Shown here: one piece after another, positions 12,446-21,742 of the stretch
Layout of the letters: every line of letters starts with the position of its first letter
How positions within the stretch are numbered: the first letter of the stretch is position 1
Origin: a virus
Virus record (IMG/VR): IMGVR_UViG_3300037247_001878
Coordinates: 1 to 56,927 of that record
Direction: 5' to 3' (one strand)
DNA: 56,927 nucleotides
The notes under the pieces: model-generated
Told to the model about the DNA's origin: nothing
What the model saw: only the letters and a program-made list of their open reading frames with translations
Database searches by the model: none
Program-made: the position numbers and the translations under genes

Positions 12446-13264
12446 TCAGGGCGCCGGGTTACCGAGAATCGCCAGATGCCCCATGATGGTATTGACCCCC
12501 GACGAGACCGAGAGGCTACGCTCGCCAATAGCGCCGGGCCCCGGCTCGTCCTCGGCGTCGTAGACGACCTGCGCGTGGCCGTCGAAGCTGCCGAAGCTGT
12601 CATTGAAGGTCCGGCGCGAATAGCTTCCGCTGCCGGCCGGATCACTCGGGAAGATGATCGCGGTGTTGGAGCGCGAGGCGCGGTCGATGAAGGCGAGCAA
12701 CAGCACCTTGTCGCGCGAGATGGTAAAGTCCGGCGCAGTAACCACCGCGTTCGTTTGCTCTTTGATATTGGTCGCCAGCGCATCGGGGAAGGGCGAGGCG
12801 TTTGGCCAGTTCTGGATGACCCGATAGATCCCGCCGGTGACCGGGCAGTCGCGCGAGTAGGTCCAGGTCCATGTCGGAGGATCGCCGGCCTGGTGAAAAC
12901 GATACCAAAGCGATGCCGTCTGATCGAAGCCGACTTCGGCGCTCTGCTCGGTCGAGAATTGCCAGAGTTGTATCCAACCCGCCGGCCCGGAGATCGTTAC
13001 CTGCGGCCAAGGGTCGGGATCGATCACGCGGTCGGCCGAGATATGCGCGAGCAACAGATCGCCGGCCACGGGGTTCTCGAAAAAACCGCCGGTATCGGCA
13101 TTCGGCTCCATTGTGAGATCCGACCGATCGAAGCCGGTGATCGTAGATTTATGGTGCCAATCCCAAAGGACCGGCGAGATCAAAGGCCCAGCGGGCGGCT
13201 GATCATCGGGCGCACCCCAGCCGACGCCGACGATGTTCTGCCAGGGGTCGAGTCTTACTGGCAT
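12446..13264 (-). CDS. Tail-associated structural protein
   Basis: 272 residues, rich in Trp, Gly and Asp, with beta-sandwich-like composition (LWYRFHQAGDPPTWTWTY; VLLLAFIDRASRSNTAIIF). The family is not recognised. Its place between the tail hub and the fibre, with no gap to the upstream gene, makes it a likely tail-tip or receptor-binding component. Confidence 0.65.
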   Translation of the reverse strand: MPVRLDPWQNIVGVGWGAPDDQPPAGPLISPVLWDWHHKSTITGFDRSDLTMEPNADTGGFFENPVAGDLLLAHISADRVIDPDPWPQVTISGPAGWIQLWQFSTEQSAEVGFDQTASLWYRFHQAGDPPTWTWTYSRDCPVTGGIYRVIQNWPNASPFPDALATNIKEQTNAVVTAPDFTISRDKVLLLAFIDRASRSNTAIIFPSDPAGSGSYSRRTFNDSFGSFDGHAQVVYDAEDEPGPGAIGERSLSVSSGVNTIMGHLAILGNPAP

Positions 13265-13657
13265 CTAGTTGTTCAGCACGAAGGTCCGGATCAGGCCGTC
13301 CGGGCCGCGGAACGAGATGCGGTCGATGACCTCGACGTCGACGAAGTCGGCCGGGTCCGATGGGTTGGTCACGCGCACCACCGAGACCTGGCGGCCGGTC
13401 TCGGTGAACACCAGGCCGAGGGCGGCGTCGTCCTCCTCGGCCGCGTCGCCCGAGGGCAGGATGTCGAAGATCGGCTGGGTCACGGCGAAGCCGCCGCCGC
13501 CGGCGGCGAACTGGAAGACGCCGGGCGCGCCCCAGCGCAGGGTCGCCTCGCCGTCCGCGCCCGGTGGCCGGCGCCGCGGGATGCGCGCCACAACCGGGGG
13601 CGGGGAACCGATTCTGCCATAGAAGCCAGAGTGAGCCTGTCGAACCGTGAAGGCCAT
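13265..13657 (-). CDS. Small tail-tip protein
   Basis: 130 residues with a Pro/Arg-rich opening and a beta-rich C-terminal half (GRQVSVVRVTNPSDPADFVD; VIDRISFRGPDGL). Family not recognised. It is packed between the hub protein and the next tail gene with one- to two-base spacing, so it is a tail component by context. Confidence 0.6.
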   Translation of the reverse strand: MAFTVRQAHSGFYGRIGSPPPVVARIPRRRPPGADGEATLRWGAPGVFQFAAGGGGFAVTQPIFDILPSGDAAEEDDAALGLVFTETGRQVSVVRVTNPSDPADFVDVEVIDRISFRGPDGLIRTFVLNN

Positions 13658-13658
13658 T

Positions 13659-15437
13659 TTACGTAGCCTCGAGATTGATGGTCTTCGGGATCGCCAGATC
13701 GGTGACGGTCACGTTGATCGTGTGGACGAAGGGTCCAGTGTCCAGCGGCCGCAGTGAAAGATCGACCTCGGTGAACGCCTCGTTGAGCGCCTCGGTCGCA
13801 ACCGCCAGAGAGTCGAATCCCTGATCGAGAACCACTTTCTGCGCCGCCTCGCCGTCGAAGACCTGCAGGCTGAGGACATTCCGCTCCGACGTCATGCGCA
13901 GGAAGTCCACGCCGTCGTCCGCGATCCCGTCGTTCGGCGGTTGCTGGTCATCGAAGTCGGTGTAGCCGACCTCGCCCGACACCGCCAAGATGACCGCGCC
14001 ACTGCGGGTCTGATACCCGTCCTCGACGTAGCCGTCATCCACGTAATCCGGCGTCCCGGCCGCCGCCGAGACGCTGGTGCCCTGGCCCACGGTGCAGCCG
14101 ATCGTCACCTTGGCGACGAAATCTCCTGAGTCGCCCAGGATCGACAAGGAATACTCCACCACCTTGCCGGTCGCCTCGCCGCCTGGCAGTCGCGGGGCAA
14201 CGACCTTCGCACTGTGGCGCAGCGAAATCGCAAGGACCGAGGCCCAAGTAGTCTCGAAATTTATCTCGACCGCCCGCGCCGCCTCGAGCAGCTCGGCCCG
14301 GGCCAACGCGATCAGGTATTCGAGGCTCTGCTTGCCGCGATCTTTGGTGAAGTAGCTATTCCAACGCCTGTCCTGCAGCGGCGGGGTAAACCCCGCGGTC
14401 CCCGCATCGTCGATCGGCTCGACAATTTGGAACGTGCTGCGCGTGATTATTTGGACTTCCGCATCGCCGGCGTCGGTCAGCATCTCCTGGGTCGCGGCCT
14501 CGAGCTCGAAGACCACGAATTCAGTGCGCGACCGCTCGGCCTCGTAATCCACGAACAGCGTCGGCGCGAAGGTCCAGAGCGGGAACTTCACCAGCGCCCC
14601 GGCCATGGTGACCGGGTTGAAGATCTGCTCGATCCAGATGCCTTCCCCGCGCACGACCTTGGAGGCGCCGACCCACCAGCCGGCGCCGATGCGCGCGCCC
14701 TCCTCGGGCCAGTCTTTCTCCAAGCCCTCGCCGGTGTAAGTCGTGATGACGTGGGACCGCGTCGTGCCGGCGGCGACGAAAGCGGCGATCAACGGTAGGC
14801 GCAAGTCCACGGACCCCGCGCCGGCTTGCTCCCACTCCACCCGGCCCTCGACCCGGACCTTGCGCACCGGCGCGCGTAACGGGCCAGCGTCGAGCGAACT
14901 ACGGTAGACGACCGCGGCCCCCGGCGCTCCAAAGTCCAGAACACCGGCCTCGCCGACGTTGTAATCGGATGCCGTGACAACGTGCGTCGTGCGATCGATG
15001 TGCCAGCGGGCAGCTCGCGCCTCGAGAACCGCGTCCGGATCGCCGCGGAACTCCGGCTCCACCCAGACATCATCGTAAAACGGCCGCACCTTCAGCGCGG
15101 CCGCTGCGGCGTCCCTACGTGCGTCGAAGTCCGCCGGACGGGCCTGGAACTCCATAGTCACCATTTCGCCCGCCAGGCGCTGCGGGTGCCCCAGCAAACG
15201 CCCAAAGAAGAGGGGCACGACACCCGCTGTCGCGTTGGTGTCCAGGGAAATCCACGCCCAGCGCTTGCGCCCTGCGCCCAGCAGGCCGACGCGCGGATTG
15301 ACGACCTCGACCTCGGCCCGCGCGAAAGAGCCTTCTTTTTGATGAATGAGGAGCCGGAAGACCTGCTCGTCCTCGACCTCGTGCTCGACGCCGAAGGTGG
15401 TCTCGCCGGCATCGACCCAGGCGAAGTAGAGGGTCAT
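13659..15437 (-). CDS. Large tail hub / baseplate-like protein
   Basis: 592 residues. The N terminus contains a beta-rich hub-like segment (RLLIHQKEGSFARAEVEVVN) as in siphophage tail proteins that sit below the tape measure. The centre and C terminus contain further beta domains, ending with two similar half-repeats (EVGYTDFDDQQPP region and VHTINVTVTDLAIPK). Position after the tape measure and before the fibre supports a central tail hub role. No enzyme motif is visible. Confidence 0.7.
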   Translation of the reverse strand: MTLYFAWVDAGETTFGVEHEVEDEQVFRLLIHQKEGSFARAEVEVVNPRVGLLGAGRKRWAWISLDTNATAGVVPLFFGRLLGHPQRLAGEMVTMEFQARPADFDARRDAAAAALKVRPFYDDVWVEPEFRGDPDAVLEARAARWHIDRTTHVVTASDYNVGEAGVLDFGAPGAAVVYRSSLDAGPLRAPVRKVRVEGRVEWEQAGAGSVDLRLPLIAAFVAAGTTRSHVITTYTGEGLEKDWPEEGARIGAGWWVGASKVVRGEGIWIEQIFNPVTMAGALVKFPLWTFAPTLFVDYEAERSRTEFVVFELEAATQEMLTDAGDAEVQIITRSTFQIVEPIDDAGTAGFTPPLQDRRWNSYFTKDRGKQSLEYLIALARAELLEAARAVEINFETTWASVLAISLRHSAKVVAPRLPGGEATGKVVEYSLSILGDSGDFVAKVTIGCTVGQGTSVSAAAGTPDYVDDGYVEDGYQTRSGAVILAVSGEVGYTDFDDQQPPNDGIADDGVDFLRMTSERNVLSLQVFDGEAAQKVVLDQGFDSLAVATEALNEAFTEVDLSLRPLDTGPFVHTINVTVTDLAIPKTINLEAT

Positions 15438-15442
15438 ATTGC

Positions 15443-15607
15443 CTAGAACCGCTCGAAAATCGGCAAGTGGATTTCAAGCCAGCCAAGACAAAGCCAGCGC
15501 TCACTCTCGTGAAAGACCCAGCCCCATTTTCTACGCTCCGGGAACAAGATCGTCATCACTTCGAGTCGACGCCATGGCGGCGCGGATGGTGGAAAAGCAA
15601 TAAACAT
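15443..15607 (-). CDS. Small tail-module protein (54 residues)
   Basis: Short frame starting MFIAFPPSAPPWRRLEVMTI and ending LEIHLPIFERF, rich in Trp and Phe. It fills most of the 190-base gap between the phosphatase-like gene and the hub gene. The stop is five bases before the hub start, and an AAGG box lies 12 bases before the ATG. The composition is unlike random shadow frames here. Function unknown; it may be a tail-tip adaptor. Confidence 0.5.
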   Translation of the reverse strand: MFIAFPPSAPPWRRLEVMTILFPERRKWGWVFHESERWLCLGWLEIHLPIFERF

Positions 15608-15627
15608 CTGTTTATGACCTTCGACGG

Positions 15628-15921
15628 TTAGGCGCGATCGAAGAAATCCTCGGGGGATACCACCGGCATGCTTCCGGCCGGCCGGATGGTGGGGCGGTCA
15701 TCGACCGCCTTATCGGGTTTGCCGATACACGCGATTGGGCGCAGTCCGTATTTCTTCGCGAAGCCTTGCACGTAGTCAGTACCGCACGCGGACCAGAGCA
15801 CCACCTCCCGGCCGCGCGCGATCAAGGCTTCAACGGCTGCGATGCGCTTGGGCAGGCCCGAGCCCCCCTTGCTTGGGGAATCCGTCAGCGTGCCGTCGAT
15901 GTCGATGAAGATCGGCAGCAT
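15628..15921 (-). CDS. HAD-like phosphatase in the tail module
   Basis: 97 residues starting MLPIFIDIDGTLTDSP: the DxDGTLT nucleophile motif (residues 8-14), a second motif WSACG (Ser after strand 2) and a later Lys/Asp pair (GKPDKAVDDRP) match the haloacid-dehalogenase superfamily core. The start overlaps the preceding stop as ATGA. The protein is short, lacking a cap domain, like small capless nucleotidases. Why such an enzyme lies between tail genes is unclear; nucleotide dephosphorylation is inferred from the fold. Confidence 0.75.
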   Translation of the reverse strand: MLPIFIDIDGTLTDSPSKGGSGLPKRIAAVEALIARGREVVLWSACGTDYVQGFAKKYGLRPIACIGKPDKAVDDRPTIRPAGSMPVVSPEDFFDRA

Positions 15922-16346
15922 CAGACCTCCTCGAGCTCGAGCGTCCACGGCAGGTTTGCTGGGTATTCCTCGCGACCGCTCCTCCAATCCATCACCAGCA
16001 TTACCAACCTCGGGCGGTAATTGGTGAAGAGGCCATTGGCTACGCTCGACCCCGGAACCACGGTGCGCCCGGCCGGACCCGCAGAGGTCAGATAAGCCAG
16101 TTTGGTGAGGGCGTCGACCGTCACCGTGCTCCCGATCCAGTTCTCATCGAAGGCCGGCGGCTCTTGGTCGGTGCCAGTAAGACTGAGCCGGTATTTGCGG
16201 AACACCGTATCGCTCACGTCGATCAGCACCCCGTTGACCGTTCGCCGCGGCTCCGGGCCCGAAATCGGCCGCAGGGTCTCGACCAGGCCGCGCGCCGAGA
16301 AATCCGGAATACCTATACCCGTCAAGACCAGCTCGGTGTCGGCCAT
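15921..16346 (-). CDS. Tail protein after the tape measure
   Basis: 141 residues, beta-rich, no known motif (VLTGIGIPDFSARGLVETL near the N terminus; RTVNGVLIDVSDTVFRKY). It lies between the tape measure and the phosphatase gene with overlapping ends. Placement matches distal-tail or minor tail proteins of siphophages. Function by context only. Confidence 0.65.
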   Translation of the reverse strand: MADTELVLTGIGIPDFSARGLVETLRPISGPEPRRTVNGVLIDVSDTVFRKYRLSLTGTDQEPPAFDENWIGSTVTVDALTKLAYLTSAGPAGRTVVPGSSVANGLFTNYRPRLVMLVMDWRSGREEYPANLPWTLELEEV

Positions 16347-18926
16347 TTATATGCTCCTGCGCGGCCCCCGGCCGATGCTGTGCCGGTCCTCGATCAACGC
16401 GATCCGCCCGATCGCCTCGGCGGTCTCTTGGTCCGAGCGCACCTGGAAGCTCTGCCCGCCGAGAACCAAGGTGAACAAACTCTCCCCGCTCGGCGCTGCG
16501 GGCAATGCTGCGGCGACCGGGCCGCCGGCCGCGTAGGCCGGGATCGGCATGAGCGGCAAGGTTAGGGAGCGGGCGAGACCGTCGACCAGGCCGCCCAGGG
16601 AGAACTTGGGCAGGCGCATGTGGTTGACCGCGCGCATGAAGCTGGTGCCATAGTAGCGCACCGCTCGCGCCTGCATGACGAACTCCTTATCGGACAGCCA
16701 CGCGGGGATCGAGTCCGACGTCGTCGTGCCCGGCCCGCGCACCTGGCCGCCGCCGGTCAGGACCGGCACCCCGGCGCCCGACGCGCTGCCGCCGCCCGAG
16801 AGGCCGAGCGCCTCCCTGGCGGCCCTGAAGGCGCGCGCCGCCAGGGCCATCAGGCGGCTGAACAGGCGCGCGAGGAAATCGACGCCGCTCTTGAAATCGG
16901 CGACCAGGCCGTCCACCATGTCGCTCCAGCGCGTGGCGATGAAGTCAATGGCGGCCTGCCCGGCGGCGACGATGTCGTCCCAGAACACGACCACGGCCGC
17001 GGCGGCCAGGACCAGGGCGGCGACCAGCAGCGCCGGCCAAAGGCCAATGAGGATGAGGAATTCGGCAGCCCCCGCGATAAGCAAGATCGCCGTTTTGATG
17101 AGGCTGACAACGGAAACCACAATGACGAAGACGGCGGCGATCGTTCTGAACAGACCAAGCCACTGAGCCACAATGGCCACGATCAGCAGCGCCGTGCCCG
17201 AGAGCTCGGTCCCGAATACCTTGTTGATCGCGCCCGCGACCTTGTCGGCCGCGGCGATTAGCCCTTTGAACGCCGGGACGATGATCTTCTCGAAGGCGGC
17301 CTTTACAGCATCGGCGAACTCAAGAACCGTTCTCTTTATTTCAAGAACTTTAAGCTGGAACTCGCTCAAGGGTTTGCCGAACGCCAGGACATCGCCGCCA
17401 GCCTGTTCGCCCGCGCCGGCGAACAATACCTCGAACAGTTCCTTGACCTTGGCGATGGCCTCGGGCAGGACCCCGATCACCAGGGCGGATACGGCGAGGA
17501 CCGCTGCGCCCAACCCGCTGAAAACCCCCAGAAGTTGCGCCACCACGGCCGCGATCAACAGCGTCCGGCCCGAGAAGTCGGTGCCGAAAGCCGCGTTGAC
17601 CGCCACCGCGAGCTGGTCGAAGATCGCGAGCAAGCCCCGAAACGCCGGGACGATGATGCCCTCGAAGGCGGCGCGGACATCGCGGGCGAAGGCGACAATG
17701 GCGTCGCGCGCCTCGAGGATGAAGGGCTCGCGCACATCCTGGTCGCGCCCGGTGAGCGCGGCGACCAGGTCCTCGACCAGCGCGACCGCTTTCGGCACCG
17801 CGCCCGAGGTCAGGTCGAGGATGGCCTGGCGGTGGCGGATCAGCGCCTCGGTCTGACGGTCCGCGGCTTCGGTCAAGGCCGGCGCGAACAGCAGGCCGAT
17901 CTGGTCCTTCAGCGCCTTGAGCGACGCCCCCAGGCGGCCCTGCGCGTCGATCAGCGCGGTGCCTATCTTGCCTTGCTGGGTCGTGAAGGTGGCGCCGAGG
18001 CGGTCGGCCTCGCCGAGCAGCTCGCGAATCCCGGCGCTGCCCTGGTTCAGGAACGGCAGCATGAACCGGGCTACGCCCTCGCCGAACAGAGCGGCGGCGA
18101 TGCCGGCCTCCTCGACACCGTCGGGGAACGCCGCGAAGGCGTCGGCCAGGTCGAGCAGGATGTCGAAGGGATCCCGCAGCGCCGCCCCCGCGGTTTCGAG
18201 CCCGCTGGCGAATTGCTTGATCGTCTGGCCGACTGGAACGAACTGCAGGCCGGTTTCGCTGACTTCGACGCCCAGCGCCCGCAGCGCTTGTGCCGCCCGG
18301 TTGCCGCCTTCGGCCTGGGCGTCGAGCGCCGCGCCGCCGACCGCCATGGCCCGCTGCGCCTCGGCCCAGCGCTCGGGCTGGAGGCCGAGCTGGTCGTTGA
18401 GGCCGCGCTGCCCCTTGGCCGCCTCGGCGACCTTGGCGTTCAACGAACTGAGCGCGGTCTCGAATTGCTCGATCTTGAGGCCCGATTGCGTGGCTGCGAA
18501 TTTCAGGCCCGTGTACTGCTCGATGCTGAGGCCGAGGCCTTCGGCGGTCTTGGCCGCCTGGTCGGCCGCCGCCGCACCGCTGCGCGCCACCGCCGTGATC
18601 GCCGCGGCCGCGCCCAAGGCCGCTGTGGCCAGCAGCGTCATGCGCCGGGTGACGGTGCGCAGCACGGACACCAATTCGGTGCCGCGCCGGCGGATGGTGC
18701 GGAAGGAATCGCCCAGGCGCTTGCCCGCGGCCTGCAGGGCGGAGACGTTGGCCTTGAGGCGCACCACCGAGGCAGACAGCTTGGCGTTCGGCGAATTGGC
18801 CGCCTCGGTCGCCTTCCTGATCTGCGCGAAGGCGCGTTCGCCGGTCTCGCCGAGGGCCTTGAGTTGGGCCTCGAACTCCTTGCCGCCCTCGAAGGCGATG
18901 CGCTGCTCGAGTGTTTTGCGGGCCAT
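16347..18926 (-). CDS. Tail tape-measure protein
   Basis: 859 residues. A helical N terminus with a tape-measure start (FEGGKEFEAQLKALGETGER) is followed by Ala-rich helices, two near-duplicate segments around a phage helical unit (IVPAFRGLLAIFDQLAVAVN and IVPAFKGLIAAADKVAGAIN), and several strongly hydrophobic stretches (about 590-665). At about 1.5 angstrom per residue it predicts a tail near 130 nm, so the virion should be a siphovirus. It sits after the tail chaperone pair, the normal order. Confidence 0.9.
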   Translation of the reverse strand: MARKTLEQRIAFEGGKEFEAQLKALGETGERAFAQIRKATEAANSPNAKLSASVVRLKANVSALQAAGKRLGDSFRTIRRRGTELVSVLRTVTRRMTLLATAALGAAAAITAVARSGAAAADQAAKTAEGLGLSIEQYTGLKFAATQSGLKIEQFETALSSLNAKVAEAAKGQRGLNDQLGLQPERWAEAQRAMAVGGAALDAQAEGGNRAAQALRALGVEVSETGLQFVPVGQTIKQFASGLETAGAALRDPFDILLDLADAFAAFPDGVEEAGIAAALFGEGVARFMLPFLNQGSAGIRELLGEADRLGATFTTQQGKIGTALIDAQGRLGASLKALKDQIGLLFAPALTEAADRQTEALIRHRQAILDLTSGAVPKAVALVEDLVAALTGRDQDVREPFILEARDAIVAFARDVRAAFEGIIVPAFRGLLAIFDQLAVAVNAAFGTDFSGRTLLIAAVVAQLLGVFSGLGAAVLAVSALVIGVLPEAIAKVKELFEVLFAGAGEQAGGDVLAFGKPLSEFQLKVLEIKRTVLEFADAVKAAFEKIIVPAFKGLIAAADKVAGAINKVFGTELSGTALLIVAIVAQWLGLFRTIAAVFVIVVSVVSLIKTAILLIAGAAEFLILIGLWPALLVAALVLAAAAVVVFWDDIVAAGQAAIDFIATRWSDMVDGLVADFKSGVDFLARLFSRLMALAARAFRAAREALGLSGGGSASGAGVPVLTGGGQVRGPGTTTSDSIPAWLSDKEFVMQARAVRYYGTSFMRAVNHMRLPKFSLGGLVDGLARSLTLPLMPIPAYAAGGPVAAALPAAPSGESLFTLVLGGQSFQVRSDQETAEAIGRIALIEDRHSIGRGPRRSI

Positions 18927-18929
18927 TCG

Positions 18930-19634
18930 TCAACCCTTGAAGTGTTTGGCGTAGAGTTCGGGGAGTCTCGAACGCCAGCGCTCGACGATTTCGAGGAGCC
19001 GCAGGCGCTTGCGGATATTGACGGTGGAGAGGCCGACGAACAGCGGCACCATGCGCAGAACCGTGAATCTCCCGCGGCTGCCGCCGCCCTTCGCCAAGGC
19101 GGCGCCGCGCTCGAGCCCGGGCAGCTTGACGGTCGGGCGGCGCTGGCGGGCGCGCGCAAAGCTCAAGGCCACCGGCGCGGCCAGCAGCGGCGGCGCGCCG
19201 GCGCGGTCGATATAGGTGAGCGGCCCGATCTTCTCGCGGAACGCCGCGGGCGTCATCCGCTCGCCGGCCGGCGGCTTTCGGCCGATGAACGGCGGCGTTC
19301 CTTTGAGAGGTATCCAGAGCCGCGGCTTGCCGCGGATCGTGGCACCCTCCTGGAAAACCCAGAAGTAGGGAATCCTATGGAACATCAAGGCCGCCGCGTT
19401 GATCGAGACTCTGCCATGGCGCGGGAAGACATCCACGCGGAGCCCCCGTTGCAAGTTCTTGAGACCGCGGGGCGGAAAGCCCGCGCGGGCGATGTTTTCG
19501 CGGCCTTCGCCCTTGATCCCGGCGGCCGCCTCGGTGATCGCCGCCGTGGCCGCCGCCGCGATCGGCGCCTTAAGCTCGGCGATGACCTCGGCGAACTCGC
19601 CGCGCAGAGCCTTGTAGGTGTAACGCAGGCCCAT
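18930..19634 (-). CDS. DUF6441-like tail component
   Basis: 234 residues. Features that fit my recollection of DUF6441 are the helical N terminus (PIAAAATAAITEAAAGIKGE), the LRVDVFP strand, IPYFWVFQEGATIRGKPRLW and a Pro-rich loop. In alphaproteobacterial phages such proteins lie beside the tape measure. It is encoded between the tail chaperone extension and the tape measure. Probably structural. Confidence 0.7.
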   Translation of the reverse strand: MGLRYTYKALRGEFAEVIAELKAPIAAAATAAITEAAAGIKGEGRENIARAGFPPRGLKNLQRGLRVDVFPRHGRVSINAAALMFHRIPYFWVFQEGATIRGKPRLWIPLKGTPPFIGRKPPAGERMTPAAFREKIGPLTYIDRAGAPPLLAAPVALSFARARQRRPTVKLPGLERGAALAKGGGSRGRFTVLRMVPLFVGLSTVNIRKRLRLLEIVERWRSRLPELYAKHFKG

Positions 19635-19668
19635 CCGCTACTCCCCTACTTCTAACTTCTGACTTCTG

Positions 19669-20330
19669 TCATCTGTCTTCCGCCCCCGGCGGCCGTTCCT
19701 TGGCCAAGTCTTTCAAGACCTGTCGCAATTTCTTCGGCTCGCCGTGCGCGGCGAGCGCGTCGAGGCTGAGGCGCTCGGCCAATTCGCGCCGGCGCCGGCG
19801 TTCGGCGAAGAACAGGAAGGCGTGGACCTGGCGCGGCGTGTAGGCCCAGGGGTCGCGGTGCCCGGCGGCGATCAGGGCTTCGACGGCTTCGGCGATTTCG
19901 AAGCCGGCGCCTTGCCAGATGGGCCGGCCCCGTCTTCGCCCCCGTCTTGTGCCAGCGCGCCCAGGTTTCCGCCGGTTAATCCCACCGCGCGTTCCATGAA
20001 AGGGCCCAGGCCACCACCCGGTAAAGTGACGCGCACGATCGCCTCGATCAATTCGAAGACTGCGCTGAATGGCAAACGTTTGACTACTCTCTTGATGTCG
20101 TCGTCATTCGCTTCGCCCGTACCTGCCGCGATTATCGCGGCGATTACCTCGGGGCCGAGCTCGATCAGGCGCTCCACATTCAGTTCTTCAGTTGTCCAGA
20201 ACTTTCGGAGTTCGACGAATTGTCCGAGCAGCTGGGCAATGTTCATGACCGAAATGCCCGTTACCTCAATCTCGACCCCATTACACTCGACCGTCTCGGT
20301 GAGCGGCGCGATGTCGACAAGACCTACCAT
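19669..20330 (-). CDS. Tail assembly chaperone, predicted -1 frameshift product (G-T type)
   Basis: After the 0-frame gene (19872-20330), the -1 frame stays open to TGA 19671-19669 and encodes a clean domain: GFEIAEAVEALIAAG, then HRDPWAYTPRQVHAFLFFAE, a basic run and AHGEPKKLRQVLKDLA. It has no start codon of its own. The heptamer GGGCCCT (20007-20001) has the X-XXY-YYZ form in the 0 frame and would shift into this frame. Lambda-type G/GT chaperones use just this arrangement between tube and tape-measure genes. The exact slip site is inferred. Confidence 0.65.
19872..20330 (-). CDS. Tail assembly chaperone, 0-frame (G-type)
   Basis: 152 residues. The acidic/hydrophobic N-terminal domain (VECNGVEIEVTGISVMNIAQ) and a helical middle match the shorter member of siphophage chaperone pairs. 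The tail is low-complexity (Gly, Ala, Lys, Pro, Ser) and overlaps the extension frame. It lies between the tail tube and tape measure genes, consistent with a chaperone that coats the tape measure before tube polymerisation. Confidence 0.7.
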   Translation of the reverse strand: MVGLVDIAPLTETVECNGVEIEVTGISVMNIAQLLGQFVELRKFWTTEELNVERLIELGPEVIAAIIAAGTGEANDDDIKRVVKRLPFSAVFELIEAIVRVTLPGGGLGPFMERAVGLTGGNLGALAQDGGEDGAGPSGKAPASKSPKPSKP

Positions 20331-20375
20331 GTCGTTTCCTTTTCTGACTTCTGACTTCTGACTCCCGACTTCTGC

Positions 20376-20888
20376 CTACAGCAGCTCGATCGAGACGATG
20401 CCCTTGCCGATGGTGTAGTTAAGGATATCGGGGGGCGTGTCGCCGGCGGTGCTCTGGCCGGCGAAGGTGACGATGCCGAACTTGCCCGCCACCGCCAGCA
20501 CCTTGCCGGCCAGGGTCAACTGCATCCACTCCTCGCCGATCAGGTCGATCACCTCGGAGGGATTGAAGTCGACGCGCTCGAACAGCCAGGTCATCTTTTT
20601 GCCGACATCGTTGGTGCCGACCAGCTTGACCTTGGCGGAAATCGTGCCCAGCGACAGGATATCGACCTCGTCCTGGCCGGGGGTGTTCTGGGAGACCGCG
20701 CCGCCGACGGCGAGTCCCAGGTTCTCGGCGGTAATCTCCTCCATGACCAGGCGCAGTGTTGCGCCTTTTTTTATTGTGACGGAGCGGTCCGTGACCTTGG
20801 TGCCGGCCATCGAGGACTCGTGGTCGAGCGTTTCGATCTCGGGCGTGATTTGGAATTCGGGCACGTTGCCCAGTTCGCGGAATGCCAT
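20376..20888 (-). CDS. Major tail tube protein
   Basis: 170 residues, beta-rich, with a typical tube-protein opening (LGNVPEFQITPEIETLDHES) and a long central hairpin region. It is located between the tail terminator and the chaperone genes. Subunits would stack as hexameric rings around the tape measure. The expected abundance is high; a ribosome site (GAGGAGACAACGCC) precedes the ATG. Confidence 0.8.
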   Translation of the reverse strand: MAFRELGNVPEFQITPEIETLDHESSMAGTKVTDRSVTIKKGATLRLVMEEITAENLGLAVGGAVSQNTPGQDEVDILSLGTISAKVKLVGTNDVGKKMTWLFERVDFNPSEVIDLIGEEWMQLTLAGKVLAVAGKFGIVTFAGQSTAGDTPPDILNYTIGKGIVSIELL

Positions 20889-20966
20889 GGCGTTGTCTCC
20901 TCTTTTCGCTAGTTGGGGTGGCCGGGCGGGGGTGTGGGCCGGTGCCGGTTCCGCGCTAGCGGAACG

Positions 20967-21413
20967 CTACAAATCCTCGGGCCTCAGCACATAGGTGAAG
21001 CTGAAGACCAATCCCATCTCGCCGAGCATCTGGCGCCCGCGCGCCAGGCCGGTGGCGCAGGCCTGGTAGCGGATCTCGCCGTTGCTGCCGACCAGGCTTC
21101 CAAGCTCGGCATCGGTGAGCACCGCCTTGATCAGCCGGGCGCGCAGGCGGTTGAGCTCGCTGCCGACCGCCTCGGGTGTTTCGCCGAGGATCACATAGAG
21201 CTCGGGCGTCATGGTCACCAGGTTGGGCGAGCGCGCCGGACGGCCGCGCCCGAAGGCGGCCTCGTCGGCCTCCTCGTCGGCGTCGAGCACGATGACCGCC
21301 GGGAAGTTCCAGTCCCCGGCCACCTGCTCGTTGCGCGCGCACACGGCCACGCCGTCCACGGTCCGGCAGACCGCCAGCAGCCGCACCAATATCTGCTCGC
21401 GTTTATCGCTCAT
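20967..21413 (-). CDS. Tail terminator-like protein
   Basis: 148 residues with the alpha/beta opening of gpU-like tail terminators (MSDKREQILVRLLAVC; NFPAVIVLDADEE; TMTPELYVILGE). It overlaps the upstream connector gene (ATGA) and precedes the tube gene, the usual order. It would cap the tail tube at the head-proximal end. Confidence 0.7.
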   Translation of the reverse strand: MSDKREQILVRLLAVCRTVDGVAVCARNEQVAGDWNFPAVIVLDADEEADEAAFGRGRPARSPNLVTMTPELYVILGETPEAVGSELNRLRARLIKAVLTDAELGSLVGSNGEIRYQACATGLARGRQMLGEMGLVFSFTYVLRPEDL

Positions 21414-21742
21414 GGGTCCTCGATCAGGATCAGGCGCAGCTCGCGGGCGTTGCTTGTCGGCGCGGTGGATTCCACCCGGTAGCGCGTGCCGTCGATCACG
21501 ATTGCCGCCTTGACCAAGTCCTCACGCGCGAGACCGGCGGCCGCGAGGTCGGCCAGGCGCAGGACGCAGGTCGGTCGGATGGTCGGGACAATGATGCCCC
21601 CGGCGCCGGCTTCGTCGACCTCTCTCATGTCGAACAGCACGGTGAGCGCCAACGGAGCGTGGTCGACGGCTGTCAAGGTCGCCGCCACGCCGAAGGTCTC
21701 GTAGGCCGGCGCGTCGAGCAGGCCGGCGAAGTCGATGGTCAT
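21410..21742 (-). CDS. Head-tail joining protein (gpFII-like)
   Basis: 110 residues with a beta-barrel pattern (GVAATLTAVDHAPLALTVLF; PTCVLRLADL; GTRYRVESTA) as in small head-tail attachment proteins. It overlaps both neighbours by four bases. Assignment rests on size, strand pattern and position. Confidence 0.65.
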   Translation of the reverse strand: MTIDFAGLLDAPAYETFGVAATLTAVDHAPLALTVLFDMREVDEAGAGGIIVPTIRPTCVLRLADLAAAGLAREDLVKAAIVIDGTRYRVESTAPTSNARELRLILIEDP

